59,053 bases of DNA from Candidatus Methanomethylophilaceae archaeon (GCA_017519045.1 JAFWTC010000078.1:1-59053); one strand, 5' to 3'; shown: positions 28,101 through 36,525, counted from the first letter of the stretch. The notes: generated by a model not told the origin, from the sequence alone. Made by a program: numbers and translations.

Positions 28101-28923
28101 CCTCAGGAAGCACCTGCGCGAGGACATGGCCAAGCGCATATCGGAGGGCCTCTCCGAGCAGGAAGCCCGGGACCGGTCGCTGATCCGCATCTTCGGCGAC
28201 CCGCCCGGACAGCACGGATGCGGCACCGGGATCCTCATCGAATCGTCCAAGTGGGAGACCATCGAGGACCTGGCCCAGGTGTACACCGTCTGGGGCGCGT
28301 ACGCGTACGGGAGGGGGTGGAAGGGGGAGAAGGTCGAGAAGGAATTCATCGACCGGATGTCCGCCCAGGACGTGACGGTGAAGAACCACAACGACCGCGA
28401 GTTCGACCTGCTGGACATCGACGACGACTACGAGGTCCTCGGCGGCCTGAACGCCGTGGTCAGGGCCTACGGCAAGCACAAGCCCGCCACCTACATGGGG
28501 GACAGCTCGGACACCGACCGGCTCAAGCTCCGCTCTCTCGAGGAGGAGACCGCCTACGTCATGCGCAGCCGGGTGCTGAACCCCAGATGGTTCGAGGGGC
28601 TGAAGCCGCACGGCTTCCGCGGGGCCATGGAGCTGTCCAAGCTCACCGAGTACATGCTCGGATGGGACGCCACCTCCGACAACATCGAACCCTGGATGTA
28701 CAAGGCGGTCACTGAGAAGTACGTCCTCGACGACGAGAACCGCAAGTGGATCGAGGAGAACAACCCGTACGCGATGCACGAGATGATCGACGACCTCCTC
28801 GAGGCCATCGACCGGGACCTATGGGACGCCCCCGAGGAGATCCGCGAGCGGCTGCGCGACCTGTACCTGGAGAGCGAGGGCCTGCTGGAGATGCTGAACA
28901 ACGACGAGCGAGGTCGCTCTTGA
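25174..28923 (+). CDS. CobN/BchH-like chelatase large subunit 1
   Basis: 1,249 residues. Family: porphyrin/corrin-binding large subunit of the three-component ATP-dependent chelatases (CobN for cobalt, BchH/ChlH for magnesium). The conserved active-site stretch HMGTHGTLEWLPGKGNG starts at residue 550, with its GTHG histidine and the following Glu intact. Other signatures are YIIDDPGEG, LLPTGTNYFSIDP, ATDTMKTGGDDIAY and FGDPPGQHGCG. It would work with the ChlI/ChlD-like AAA+ pair at 45.5-48.4 kb. The metal and tetrapyrrole are not decidable from sequence. It starts the plus-strand side of the cluster. Confidence 0.92.
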   Translation: MKVKVLDNGCHDEERKLKVVHIVGGMMATDYMGPAFDQLAETGVDIRAVSTTSELLDSDAEAMAGVLDFAEEADFIIVNVHSDPSHFGNIDKLSNIASREKIPFFLFCNNKEPMEEYRDFALLNDEEYSLVSKYIELSGEANCQSVLIWACNRFAGTDLPVPEPHVEAPQGIYGTELPEEEFLLSIDPGRPCVGVLFPALYNVQNNTGYVDALISGMRSLGTQVVPVYFTSTPSETSGSLGILGVIERYFMRDGAPIVGSVVFATGFSQLSLCGRDIQEAKVILKSFDIPLVQAPNILRSRKDWEEDTVGMTTIELSTNIYQPEFDGQIISAPLSFRERDADGIFRMVTVDDRVRRIAELATAWARLRLKPIGEVRAFIMLNMYPPSNDRLGGAGGLDTFESIRLFMQRLADSGFKLDKVPETSREIVDELLAGLTPDMEWVPPEQIPGRAADMIELRQYLDWLDAEPEKVRTAICRNWGDPPGELSVLGDRMIVHGVRNGNLFIGIQPNRGHHANAEQYYHSADSVTPHQYLGYYRWIRDVFKADILIHMGTHGTLEWLPGKGNGLSRCCYPDAVLDSIPNVYPYIIDDPGEGMEAKRRTDSVLIGYMVASMTRADSYEEMADLDAALQMYLNSNTGEKKEGLLDTIYGCLSELDLWKEIGLEPGAPKEEVAGMVDSLYDYICDLKDAVIKDGLHILGKVPEGKRMEEMVYSMTRLRNGEVPSLRKSVAAAKGLDLDALLDSPSACTGGRLNGAWVDEIDRECCGMISDIIASGFDRERSPPSDGGAMGTIMDFICGPLRYGITHISDERDNLLGGMTGGYVPPGPSGSPTRGNAHLLPTGTNYFSIDPYAIPNASSWDIGVKMADAMLDKYVEDNGKYPENVAIVVWATDTMKTGGDDIAYILYLLGLRPRYSSYGGRVVGLDVIPLEELGRPRVDMTLRISGMFRDSFPNLVELIDGGVEMVSELDEGDESNFLRKHLREDMAKRISEGLSEQEARDRSLIRIFGDPPGQHGCGTGILIESSKWETIEDLAQVYTVWGAYAYGRGWKGEKVEKEFIDRMSAQDVTVKNHNDREFDLLDIDDDYEVLGGLNAVVRAYGKHKPATYMGDSSDTDRLKLRSLEEETAYVMRSRVLNPRWFEGLKPHGFRGAMELSKLTEYMLGWDATSDNIEPWMYKAVTEKYVLDDENRKWIEENNPYAMHEMIDDLLEAIDRDLWDAPEEIRERLRDLYLESEGLLEMLNNDERGRS

Positions 28924-29422
28924 CCCACCTCATCCTCCGGCGCCGGTCCGCAGACCCCTCCGGGGCAGGCATGGACACGTGCTCGTAGCCGAGGCCGGAG
29001 AGGATCACGTGCACCTGCTTCGGGGAGTAGCCGATCCCGAACTCGGAGCCGATGAACAGCCTGACCTCCTCGGTGGTGGGCCGGGAGGACTCGACCATGC
29101 GGCGGAGGGCGGCCCGCTGCTCCTCGTCCATGAGCGAATGCCTCCCGCCGTTGAAGCTGGGGTATACGGACCACATGCCGTCGCGGTTCCACGCGTTCTG
29201 CCAGTTGTAGCCGGTCTGCACGCTCACCCCGATGATGTCGGAGGCCTCCTTGACGGAATAGCCGTTGTAGCGGAGCCTGATGAAGCCCAGCCTCTGGATT
29301 GCGCGACTCGTCCGGGCCGGATCGTAGTTGTCCCCGCGGTTCCTCTTTTCGAGGCTCATGCGGGCGGAGATCTCCTCCAGAGGCAGCGAAACATCGATCC
29401 CGTCCCTCATGTTCCCGGACAT
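28709..29422 (-). CDS. Helix-turn-helix protein derived from an IS630-type transposase N-terminus
   Basis: Start ATG 29422, with GGGAGG upstream. About 165 residues are convincing: paired HTH domains (LGFIRLRYNGYSVKEASDIIG; VQTGYNWQNAWNRDG; TTEEVRLFIGSEFGIGYSPKQVHVIL) as in the DNA-binding half of IS630-family transposases. No DDE catalytic domain follows. From about 28,925 the frame runs antisense to the CobN1 3' end and becomes Arg/Gly/Ser-rich, stopping at 28709. It is either a truncated transposase or a domesticated regulator. It is divergent from nifH, and the shared promoter element lies directly between them. Confidence 0.6.
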   Translation of the reverse strand: MSGNMRDGIDVSLPLEEISARMSLEKRNRGDNYDPARTSRAIQRLGFIRLRYNGYSVKEASDIIGVSVQTGYNWQNAWNRDGMWSVYPSFNGGRHSLMDEEQRAALRRMVESSRPTTEEVRLFIGSEFGIGYSPKQVHVILSGLGYEHVSMPAPEGSADRRRRMRWVKSDLARRCSASPAGPRSPGTGRAAARGSPRGRPIGPGRWPRGGRRSSRASRTGCSPRSTCGSRRRGRTSQ

Positions 29423-29448
29423 GTGTCTCCCTCCCGTGCGGGCATCAT

Positions 29449-29497
29449 TCAAATCAATTAGGTACTATTTACCTGTTCATCACTATCTTTATAAAAC
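29449..29497 (+). promoter_or_regulatory. nifH-like promoter: shared element plus TATA box
   Basis: TCAAATCAATTAGGTAC at 29449-29465, then TTTATAAA starting at 29488, a 22-base gap identical to the CobN1 promoter. On the other strand the element lies ~27 bases before the HTH gene start and could act as its operator as well. Confidence 0.75.
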
Positions 29498-29541
29498 GTC
29501 CGCGGAAATCGGAGGCTATCTCCAATTCAGGATATGTGACC

Positions 29542-30381
29542 ATGATTCAGATAGCAGTGTACGGGAAGGGAGGCATCGGCAAGAGCACGGTCTCTGCCAA
29601 CGTCTCGTTCATACTCGCGCAGAAGGGAAAGAAGGTCCTGCAGGTCGGATGCGACCCCAAGCACGACTCCACCAGGCTGCTGCTGGGCGGCCAGGAGCAG
29701 CGCACCGTCCTCGACTACATCAGGAGCACCGCCCCCTACGACCGGAAGCTGGAGGACATCCTGATGAACGGGTCCAACGGCGTCAGATGCGTCGAGGCCG
29801 GCGGACCCGAGCCGGGGATCGGCTGCGCGGGCAGGGGGATCCTCTCCACCTTCGACGCGTTGAAGAAGCTGGGCGTCGACCGGATCGACACCGACGTCCG
29901 GCTGTACGACGTCCTGGGAGACGTGGTCTGCGGCGGCTTCGCCGTGCCGCTGCGCAACGAGTACTCCGACGCAGTCTTCATCGTGACCTCGGGCGAGTTC
30001 ATGTCCATCTACGCGGCCAACAACATCCTGAAGGGGCTCCGCAACTTCGACAACGGGGTCCCCAGGGTGGCCGGCATCATCCTGAACAGCCGCGGCAACG
30101 AGGACGAGTACGAGACGGTAAAAAGGTTCGCGGATGCCGTGGGCCTGCCCATCGTCGCCGCCGTCCCGAGGGATGCGGTCTTCGCGCAGGCGGAGGCGAG
30201 AGGCTGCACCTCCGCCGAGTTGTTCCCCGATTCCGCAGCGGTGGGGGAGATCCGCAAGGTCGCCGACCGCATCATCGGCATCATGGACGGCGAGGTGGAG
30301 CTCCACCATCCCAGCCCGCTCACCGACGCGGGACTATCCGACTACGCCAAAGGGCTCCCGGTCCAGCCCCAGAAGAGCTAG
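29542..30381 (+). CDS. NifH/BchL-like iron protein (group IV nitrogenase-like reductase component)
   Basis: 279 residues to the TAG at 30379. P-loop GKGGIGKST (8-16), the two cysteines that bridge a [4Fe-4S] cluster between subunits (GCAGRG, Cys95; VVCGGF, Cys130), and DPKHDST of switch I. It is an ATP-dependent electron donor to a NifDK/BchNB/CfbD-type partner, which follows directly. The window has two partner subunits, unlike CfbCD of F430 synthesis, which uses one. True nitrogen fixation is unlikely, as no nifE/N/B or cofactor-binding residues are seen. Its frame continues in register through the TAG into the NifD-like protein. Confidence 0.92.
   Translation: MIQIAVYGKGGIGKSTVSANVSFILAQKGKKVLQVGCDPKHDSTRLLLGGQEQRTVLDYIRSTAPYDRKLEDILMNGSNGVRCVEAGGPEPGIGCAGRGILSTFDALKKLGVDRIDTDVRLYDVLGDVVCGGFAVPLRNEYSDAVFIVTSGEFMSIYAANNILKGLRNFDNGVPRVAGIILNSRGNEDEYETVKRFADAVGLPIVAAVPRDAVFAQAEARGCTSAELFPDSAAVGEIRKVADRIIGIMDGEVELHHPSPLTDAGLSDYAKGLPVQPQKS
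30379..30381 (+). other. In-frame TAG joining NifH-like and NifD-like frames
   Basis: The NifH frame (ending PQKS) meets TAG and continues in the same frame as DGVACGGCRP. There is no ATG, GTG or TTG in frame between 30382 and 30513. Conserved NifD-type sequence begins within that interval. Only one other gene in the window ends in TAG. Amber readthrough as pyrrolysine, or initiation at an unusual codon, are the alternatives. Confidence 0.6.
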
Positions 30382-31689
30382 GACGGGGTCGCCTGCGGCG
30401 GCTGCCGGCCGGCCTCCGTCCGGGACCGCTCCGAAATCGGGACCGAGCGGACCATCATCCACAACTGCGCGGCGGCCGGCGCCACCTACCCGCTGCTCTA
30501 CCTGGAGGATGCGGTGACCATCGTCCACGGGCCCAGGAGCTGCGCCCACATCTTCGCCTCGTCGATGGACCTGGTGGAGATGAAGCGCGCCGACCGGTCC
30601 ACCCTGGCCTCCTCCCGGCTCAGGTGCACGGACATGGACGACTCCGTCTCCGTGTTCGGCGGCCTCGACCTGCTGAGGGACAGGATACTGGATGAGATCA
30701 ACTCCGGCCGCAGGTACATCTTCGTGGTCACCGCCTGCGTATCCGGCATCATCGGAGACAACGTCCCCGACCTGGTCGAAGCGATCGGCCGCGAGCACCC
30801 GGAGGTGTTCATCAGGGCCGTGATGGCCGACGGGAACATCCTGGGCGAATGGGACAAAGGGTACGTGGCCAGCGCCGAGGAGCTGCTAACCCTGGTGGAC
30901 GACCGGGTGCGGCCCGAGAACGGCTATGTGAATCTTATCGGGGAGAGGTACTTCTACCGGCAGGAGAGGGACATGAGCGAGGCCGCCGAGCTCTTCGAGA
31001 TGTTCGGCCTCGAAGTGAACTGCCACCTGATGTACAGGACCTCAGTCGACGACATCAGGAACTTCCGCCGGGCAGACCTGACCGCGATCGTCGAGGTGGA
31101 CAAGGTCTCGATGGCGCTGGCGGCGATGGTGGAGAACCGGCTGGATATCAGGGTCGAACGGGACCTGATCCCGACCGGCATAAGGTCCTTCGAGCGCTTC
31201 GCGGAGCGCATCGGCGAAATCACCGGCGACCCCGGTCCTGCCATCGAGGTCGCCGCCAAGGTCAGAAACGAATACGACCGGAGCATGTCGCTTTACCGCC
31301 GCCGCACCGCGGGGAAGCGCGTCATCGTCATCTCCAAGTTCACCGAGGACATCGACTGGCTGCTGGAGCTGCTGGCCGACCTGGGGATGGACGTCCTCAA
31401 GGTGGGCATCGGCGTCAAGCACATATGGGCCCAGGAGGTCAAGGTCTCCGCATACCGCGACGACTACCGGTTCCAGAAGGACTACGAGCTCGAGGACCTG
31501 AGGAGGGACCTGGACGAGCTCGCGCCCGACGCCGTGGTGTCCGACAGCGGCAACCTGTATCTCGAGGAGTGCAGGTGCCTGATCTACAGCCGCCCCGGCC
31601 CGGGGGTCAGGGGGACACTCGCCCACGCCAGGAGACTCTATGACCTGATGGTCCTCCCCGAGGTTCCCGGATGGAGGTGCATAGAATGA
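30382..31689 (+). CDS. NifD/BchN-like catalytic subunit (group IV), start uncertain
   Basis: About 435 residues if read from just after the TAG. A start at GTG 30514 would cut off the conserved N-terminus. The N-terminal region carries cysteine pairs (ACGGC) and the P-cluster-type ligands HNCAAAGATYP and VHGPRSCAHIF. Further segments: CVSGIIGDNVPDL, MADGNI, and a C-terminal TLAHARRLYDLM. It resembles the alpha subunits of nitrogenase-like reductases (BchN/CfbD/NflD). No FeMo-cofactor His/Cys pair is evident. The stop overlaps the NifK-like start (ATGA, 31686-31689). Confidence 0.8.
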   Translation, partial: DGVACGGCRPASVRDRSEIGTERTIIHNCAAAGATYPLLYLEDAVTIVHGPRSCAHIFASSMDLVEMKRADRSTLASSRLRCTDMDDSVSVFGGLDLLRDRILDEINSGRRYIFVVTACVSGIIGDNVPDLVEAIGREHPEVFIRAVMADGNILGEWDKGYVASAEELLTLVDDRVRPENGYVNLIGERYFYRQERDMSEAAELFEMFGLEVNCHLMYRTSVDDIRNFRRADLTAIVEVDKVSMALAAMVENRLDIRVERDLIPTGIRSFERFAERIGEITGDPGPAIEVAAKVRNEYDRSMSLYRRRTAGKRVIVISKFTEDIDWLLELLADLGMDVLKVGIGVKHIWAQEVKVSAYRDDYRFQKDYELEDLRRDLDELAPDAVVSDSGNLYLEECRCLIYSRPGPGVRGTLAHARRLYDLMVLPEVPGWRCIE

Positions 31690-32957
31690 ACCGCACCGCC
31701 TTGGACGGCTTCGCCGCCGCGCTGCTGGCCGTGGAGAGCTTCACCGACGGCCATGCCGTGCTCCACGGGCCGGGAGGATGCCGGAACTACAACTCCTTCA
31801 CCTCTTCCCAGTGCTTCCCGAGGAAAGAGCGCCGGGACAACGAGAGGTTCTACGGGAAGTACTTCTTCGGCAACCGCCGGTTGCCATGCACCTACGTGGA
31901 CGAGTACGACTACATCAACGGCACCAAGGAGAAGCTGATGGACTCGATCCCCATCATATGCGATTCGTTCCCCGGGGAGTTCTGCGTGTTCGTCCAGTCC
32001 CCCGGAGTCGCCCTGATCGGCGACAACATCACCGACTGCATCGCCAAGGCCGGCTACTCGAACCGGGCCGCCGCCGTCAACGAGTCCTTGATCTCCCAGC
32101 CCTTCGCCCCGAGCTACGACCACACCGTGCTGACCGTCCTCAAGTGGATGCACCCCGCCAGAAGGAAGGCCAGGAAGGGCACGGTCAACATCCTGGGGCT
32201 CCCGATCACCGCCAACGATTGGTCTGTCGCCCTGGAAGAGTTCCGCGGCCATCTGGAATCCATGGGCCTGGAGGTAATCAGCGCACCGGGCGCCGGCTGC
32301 AGCTCCGAGGAGCTCAGGGCCTCGGTGGAGGCGGAGTTCAACGTCGTCATCCAGAGGGAGTACTGCCGCCACACCGCCGACTACTACCGCGACGAGTACG
32401 GGATCGAATGCATCGAATGCGACCAGGGCGCACCTGTCGGCTTCGACGCCCTGGAGTCCTGGATCGACCGGATCGCGGAAGCCACCGGCGCCGACCCGGA
32501 GAAGCCCAGGGAGAAGATCATGGACGCCAAAAGGCGGGCGTTCCGCATCCTCTCCTCCACCGTCTACCTGAAGAGCCCGAAGTACCGCCGCTTCTCGGTG
32601 GTGTCCGAGAGCTCGGTGGCCCTGCCGCTGACCAGATGGCTGTTCAGCTACCTGTTCATGATGCCGGCCGCCGCAGTGTGCACGAAGGGCTCCGACCAGG
32701 AGTACCGCGGGCGCCTGTCCGGTTTCCTGGAGGGGATCGACTGCCCGGACGCCATGGACCGCGACCCCGACGGGGCGGAGACCTCGTACCTGTTCGCGGA
32801 CGGACAGTACGCCGCCCTGGCCGAAGCCACCGGCCTGTGCGATAAGGGCATCGACATCGGCCTCCCGAGCCTGCTGAGGGTCAACTTCCTGTCCCGCCCG
32901 ATCTTCGGGATCCACGGCGCCATGTATCTCCTGGACGAGATCTTCAGACGAGCCTGA
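31686..32957 (+). CDS. NifK/BchB-like subunit (group IV)
   Basis: 423 residues from ATG 31686, which has GGAGGTG upstream and overlaps the NifD stop; an ATG at 31671 is an alternative. Conserved features: HGPGGCRNYNSF (first cysteine ligand), RRLPCTYVDEYDYINGTKEKL (second), the VFVQSPGVALIGDNI segment and NILGLPITANDW. It pairs with the NifD-like protein as a hetero-oligomer using NifH as reductase. The last 14 bases overlap the convergent CobN2 gene. Confidence 0.82.
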   Translation: MNRTALDGFAAALLAVESFTDGHAVLHGPGGCRNYNSFTSSQCFPRKERRDNERFYGKYFFGNRRLPCTYVDEYDYINGTKEKLMDSIPIICDSFPGEFCVFVQSPGVALIGDNITDCIAKAGYSNRAAAVNESLISQPFAPSYDHTVLTVLKWMHPARRKARKGTVNILGLPITANDWSVALEEFRGHLESMGLEVISAPGAGCSSEELRASVEAEFNVVIQREYCRHTADYYRDEYGIECIECDQGAPVGFDALESWIDRIAEATGADPEKPREKIMDAKRRAFRILSSTVYLKSPKYRRFSVVSESSVALPLTRWLFSYLFMMPAAAVCTKGSDQEYRGRLSGFLEGIDCPDAMDRDPDGAETSYLFADGQYAALAEATGLCDKGIDIGLPSLLRVNFLSRPIFGIHGAMYLLDEIFRRA

Positions 32958-35900
32958 AGGAGGGGCCCTCCTCGATGGCCCCCTCGGCATCGAGGTAGGC
33001 GTCCCTCAGCGCCATCAGGGTCTTGGCCGGCGCATGCCAGACGCCGTCCTCCACCGCCTTGTACATGTCGCTGACGATGTCCCTCATCGCGAAGGGGTTG
33101 TTGGCGAGCATCCACTGGCGCACGGTATCGCTGAGCACATAGCGCTCGGTGACCCCCTGGAACATCCAATCCTTCACCACGTCGGTGTGGGTGGCCCATT
33201 CGAACAGCCCGTGGATGATGCGGCTCAGCTCCCCCGCGCCGACGAAGCCGTGGTCCATCATCCGGGAGATCCACTTGGGATTGAGGATGCGCCCCCTCAT
33301 GACCAGCGACATCTCGGTGGAGAGGGTGCGAACCTCCTCCCCCACCAGCATGACCTGAGCATCCTTGTTCAGCCCCTTCTCCATGGCTATCGACCGCATC
33401 AACGACTCCATGTTGCCGCCGAACAGGTCGAAAGAGCTCACGGCGGTGACATCTATCCGGCCGCTCCACCACCTGAATTGTATCGAAGGGGTCAGACCGT
33501 CCCCTTCGGCCATGGGCGCCGCACCCTCGGGCCCGGACCCTTCCTCCTCCAGGAACATGCGCATCCTCGACCGTGCCCGGGCGCCGACGGAGTCCACGCC
33601 CTCGCGGATGTACTTGGTCATGTCCTCCGAGAGATGCCGGCGGATGGCGTTGCTCTCCTCCTCCTCCTCGTCCAGCCCGGAGACCAGGTCCAAGGCCTCC
33701 TGCAGGAGCAGGACCAGGTTAGGGAAGGTGTTCAGGAACATGCTGCTGGTGCGGAAGACGACGTCCACCCGCGGACGGCCCAGCTCCTCCAGGGGTATGA
33801 CCTCGAGCCTGGACACGTGCCCATGGCGCCAGACCGGCCTGACCCCCATCAGCCTGAGCGCGTAAGACACCTCGTCCCCGCCCGTGTTAATCAGATTGGA
33901 GACGCCCATGCTGATTGAGATGGTGCTGGGATACTTCCCATTGATGTCAACATACCTCTTCACGACCTGCTCCGCCACGGCGGAGCCGGTCCCATAGCTG
34001 AGCTGGGTCGGCACCAGGGTGGGATCCATGGAGCAGAAGTTCCTCCCTGTGGGGAGGATCTGCAGGTTCCCCTCCTTGAGCGAGCCGGGCAGCCCGGGCA
34101 TGATGAATCCCCCCCGGAGGCCGCCGATCACCGCGTCCATCTCGTTCCTAATGCCCACCAGCTTGGGACGGACCTCATCGCAGACGAAGGAGACCACCGA
34201 CTCCAGGCTCTTGTCCCCGCCGCAGAGGGGGAGGCAGTCCTCGGCGACGAAACCTCTCTCGGCCATGTCCCCGATGAAAGCGGAGAGGGCGTCGCCCCCG
34301 CCCTCCTGGGACGTCCGGACCGCCTCCAGGGCCTTCACCAGCGAGGCACGGCGCCTCTCGTCGGTAGCGACCAGCTCCTCGATATACTCCAGCAGGCCCT
34401 TGCCCTTGGGGACATCGCCGAGGATATGGAGCCCATAGCTACTGCTGTAGCCCTTGATCTCCTGGATATAGCGGTAGAACACGTCCAGGTACGCGATTAT
34501 CCCGCGGTCCGTTATCTCCTCGGGCAGGCAGAGGTCGTGGAGGATGCCCATCCTCCGGACCAGGCCGATGATCCGGGGCTCGATGATGTCCAGCTTCTCC
34601 TGCAGCGAGGATGAGCTGAAGAGCATGTGCTGCTGGATCAGCGAATCCAGCTCCTCCAGGTCCCCGTAGGCGCCGGACCTGAGGGTGGGCGCGTCCACGT
34701 AGCCCACCAGCACCGAGTTGGTGCGGCGCTTGGCGACCATCCCACCGCCGGCGTCATCGACCGCGAACAGGTAGAGGTTCGGCAGTGCCCCGATGAGGAT
34801 GTCGGGCCAGCACTCCGCCGACAGGTTCACCGTCTTGCCCGGCATGCTCTCCAAAGTGCCGCGGGAACCCATGTGGACCACCACATCCGCTCCGAACACC
34901 TCCCTGACCCACCTGTAGAAGGCATAGTACTGGTGCGAAGGGACGCTGACCCTATAGTCGAGCTCGGCATACGTCCGGGGCTGCACCCCGATGAACACGT
35001 TGCCGTCGATGACCCCGGGGATGGGGATGCCACCATCCTCGGTGAGTATGCCGCCGGGCAAATCGCCCCATTCCCTCTCCATTTCCCGGCACTTGGCATG
35101 CGGCAGGTCCATCGCCCATTTCGCGTAGAGGCCCCCGGACACGGACAGGCCGCCCGGGCTCGGAGACGACTGCCCATATGGCCCGTATACCGTCCCGGCG
35201 CTCTTCAGCAGCCGGTCCAGGAGCTCGCCCTCACGCTTCGGGATCCAATCGATCTTGAAACCCTCCTTGGAGAGCCGCATGAGCAGCCGCCTGAGGCTGC
35301 TGAACGCATCGAACCCCGAGGCGAGACCCAGCCTTCCTTCGGACTGCCCGCCGGAGTTCAAAATGAGGGCCACCTTGAGGGCGCCGATCGGCTTGCGCTT
35401 CAGCCTCGCCCAGTTTAGACCCATCGATGCGATCTTGTCGACCCGGTCGGGGATGCAGTCGTAGCGGAAGTTCCCCTGCAGGTCCGAGCCTACGAAGCAG
35501 AACGGCACCGAGATTATCTGGCCGTCCATCTCCGGCTGGACGATGGTCGAGGCCAGGGAGGCCGCGTCGAGCACGCTGTCCCGGTTCTTCCACTCGTCGA
35601 CGGTGGCGTTGACTATCCCCGCCTGGATGATCGGGACGTTCAGCTTGGCGAAGATGTTGCTGATGAATCCGTCCGAGCCCCCTCCGATGTTGAGGGCGTT
35701 GTGGGAGAAGCCCCCCACGAGGATGACCGAATCCACCAGGGACCGGCGGCCGCGCATCAGATACCTCTTGATGACCCCCGCCGTTCCGATGGACCCGATG
35801 CCCTTGTCGGGGACCGACATGAAGAACACCGGGAGCGCCTGTCCCCCCTTGGCCTCGATCGATTGGACCAGGGCATCGATGGCGAAGAGGTTGTTCTCCA

Positions 35901-36525
35901 TCCACATCCTCTGATGGAAGAGCACCGCCACCGTGGGCTTGGTTGGATCCAGGGAATCGAGGAACCCGTCCTCTCTGAGCAGACCCTTGGACCCGGGGCG
36001 GTAGATGCCCTGGCAGACGGGGACAATGGGGTCGGGGACGCGGATGTCGCACCCTGCCATGTTCCGGCACATCCACAGGATGGCGTTGAGGCTGTTCTTC
36101 TCTCCGCCCAGCCTCATGTAGCGCCGGAGCTCCTCGGCCTTGTCCTCCGACAGTCCGGAGAGATGGGCGTACCCCCGGTTGACCTCGTCGTAGCCGCTGT
36201 TCATGAAGAGCGGGATGCGGTTGTTGTCGGCGACCAACAGGAGGCGGCCGAACTTGCTGAAGCGGTCGGGATCGTCGTGGGTGCTGACGATGAGGACATC
36301 GGAGTCGCGCACCACGTCGAGGAACTCCAGGAACGCCCCCTCGTCGTTGTCCAACTTGTTGGAATCGGCGTAGGTGACGCTCACATCCACATCCAGCCAT
36401 TCCAGGTTGCGGCAGGCGTCGATCATGGAGCATGAGTTCAAGATGTCCACCGACGTGTACGCTATGCGGAGATGCTTCTCCGCATGCCGGTTGGAATTGT
36501 CTTGATGAGCCATGTCCATAGACAT
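32944..36525 (-). CDS. CobN/BchH-like subunit 2 with degenerate active site
   Basis: 1,193 residues, full length for the family but diverged. The active-site segment reads HMGSRGTLESMPGKTVN where CobN1 and CobN3 have H-x-GTHG-x-x-EWLPGKGNG: the second histidine is replaced by Arg. The C-terminal FG-x-PPG motif is also missing, replaced by an acidic EEEGSGPEGAAP stretch. LLPTG and TGGDEVSYAL-type segments remain. It may bind a tetrapyrrole without inserting a metal, as a carrier, substrate-presenting subunit or regulator. The start at 36525 is ~27 bases after a TATATAAAGG box, so the mRNA is probably leaderless. It is convergent with the nif-like genes and divergent from the importer. Confidence 0.85.
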   Translation of the reverse strand: MSMDMAHQDNSNRHAEKHLRIAYTSVDILNSCSMIDACRNLEWLDVDVSVTYADSNKLDNDEGAFLEFLDVVRDSDVLIVSTHDDPDRFSKFGRLLLVADNNRIPLFMNSGYDEVNRGYAHLSGLSEDKAEELRRYMRLGGEKNSLNAILWMCRNMAGCDIRVPDPIVPVCQGIYRPGSKGLLREDGFLDSLDPTKPTVAVLFHQRMWMENNLFAIDALVQSIEAKGGQALPVFFMSVPDKGIGSIGTAGVIKRYLMRGRRSLVDSVILVGGFSHNALNIGGGSDGFISNIFAKLNVPIIQAGIVNATVDEWKNRDSVLDAASLASTIVQPEMDGQIISVPFCFVGSDLQGNFRYDCIPDRVDKIASMGLNWARLKRKPIGALKVALILNSGGQSEGRLGLASGFDAFSSLRRLLMRLSKEGFKIDWIPKREGELLDRLLKSAGTVYGPYGQSSPSPGGLSVSGGLYAKWAMDLPHAKCREMEREWGDLPGGILTEDGGIPIPGVIDGNVFIGVQPRTYAELDYRVSVPSHQYYAFYRWVREVFGADVVVHMGSRGTLESMPGKTVNLSAECWPDILIGALPNLYLFAVDDAGGGMVAKRRTNSVLVGYVDAPTLRSGAYGDLEELDSLIQQHMLFSSSSLQEKLDIIEPRIIGLVRRMGILHDLCLPEEITDRGIIAYLDVFYRYIQEIKGYSSSYGLHILGDVPKGKGLLEYIEELVATDERRRASLVKALEAVRTSQEGGGDALSAFIGDMAERGFVAEDCLPLCGGDKSLESVVSFVCDEVRPKLVGIRNEMDAVIGGLRGGFIMPGLPGSLKEGNLQILPTGRNFCSMDPTLVPTQLSYGTGSAVAEQVVKRYVDINGKYPSTISISMGVSNLINTGGDEVSYALRLMGVRPVWRHGHVSRLEVIPLEELGRPRVDVVFRTSSMFLNTFPNLVLLLQEALDLVSGLDEEEEESNAIRRHLSEDMTKYIREGVDSVGARARSRMRMFLEEEGSGPEGAAPMAEGDGLTPSIQFRWWSGRIDVTAVSSFDLFGGNMESLMRSIAMEKGLNKDAQVMLVGEEVRTLSTEMSLVMRGRILNPKWISRMMDHGFVGAGELSRIIHGLFEWATHTDVVKDWMFQGVTERYVLSDTVRQWMLANNPFAMRDIVSDMYKAVEDGVWHAPAKTLMALRDAYLDAEGAIEEGPSFRLV

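Noticed and set aside
29542-31689. CfbCD of coenzyme F430 synthesis
   Set aside because: CfbCD uses one NifD-like subunit with a small chelatase; here there are distinct NifD- and NifK-like proteins and large CobN-type chelatases. CfbCD is presumably elsewhere.
29542-32957. True molybdenum nitrogenase (nifHDK)
   Set aside because: No FeMo-cofactor His/Cys signature, no nifE/N/B/V nearby, and the partners are chelatases; a group-IV nitrogenase-like reductase fits better.
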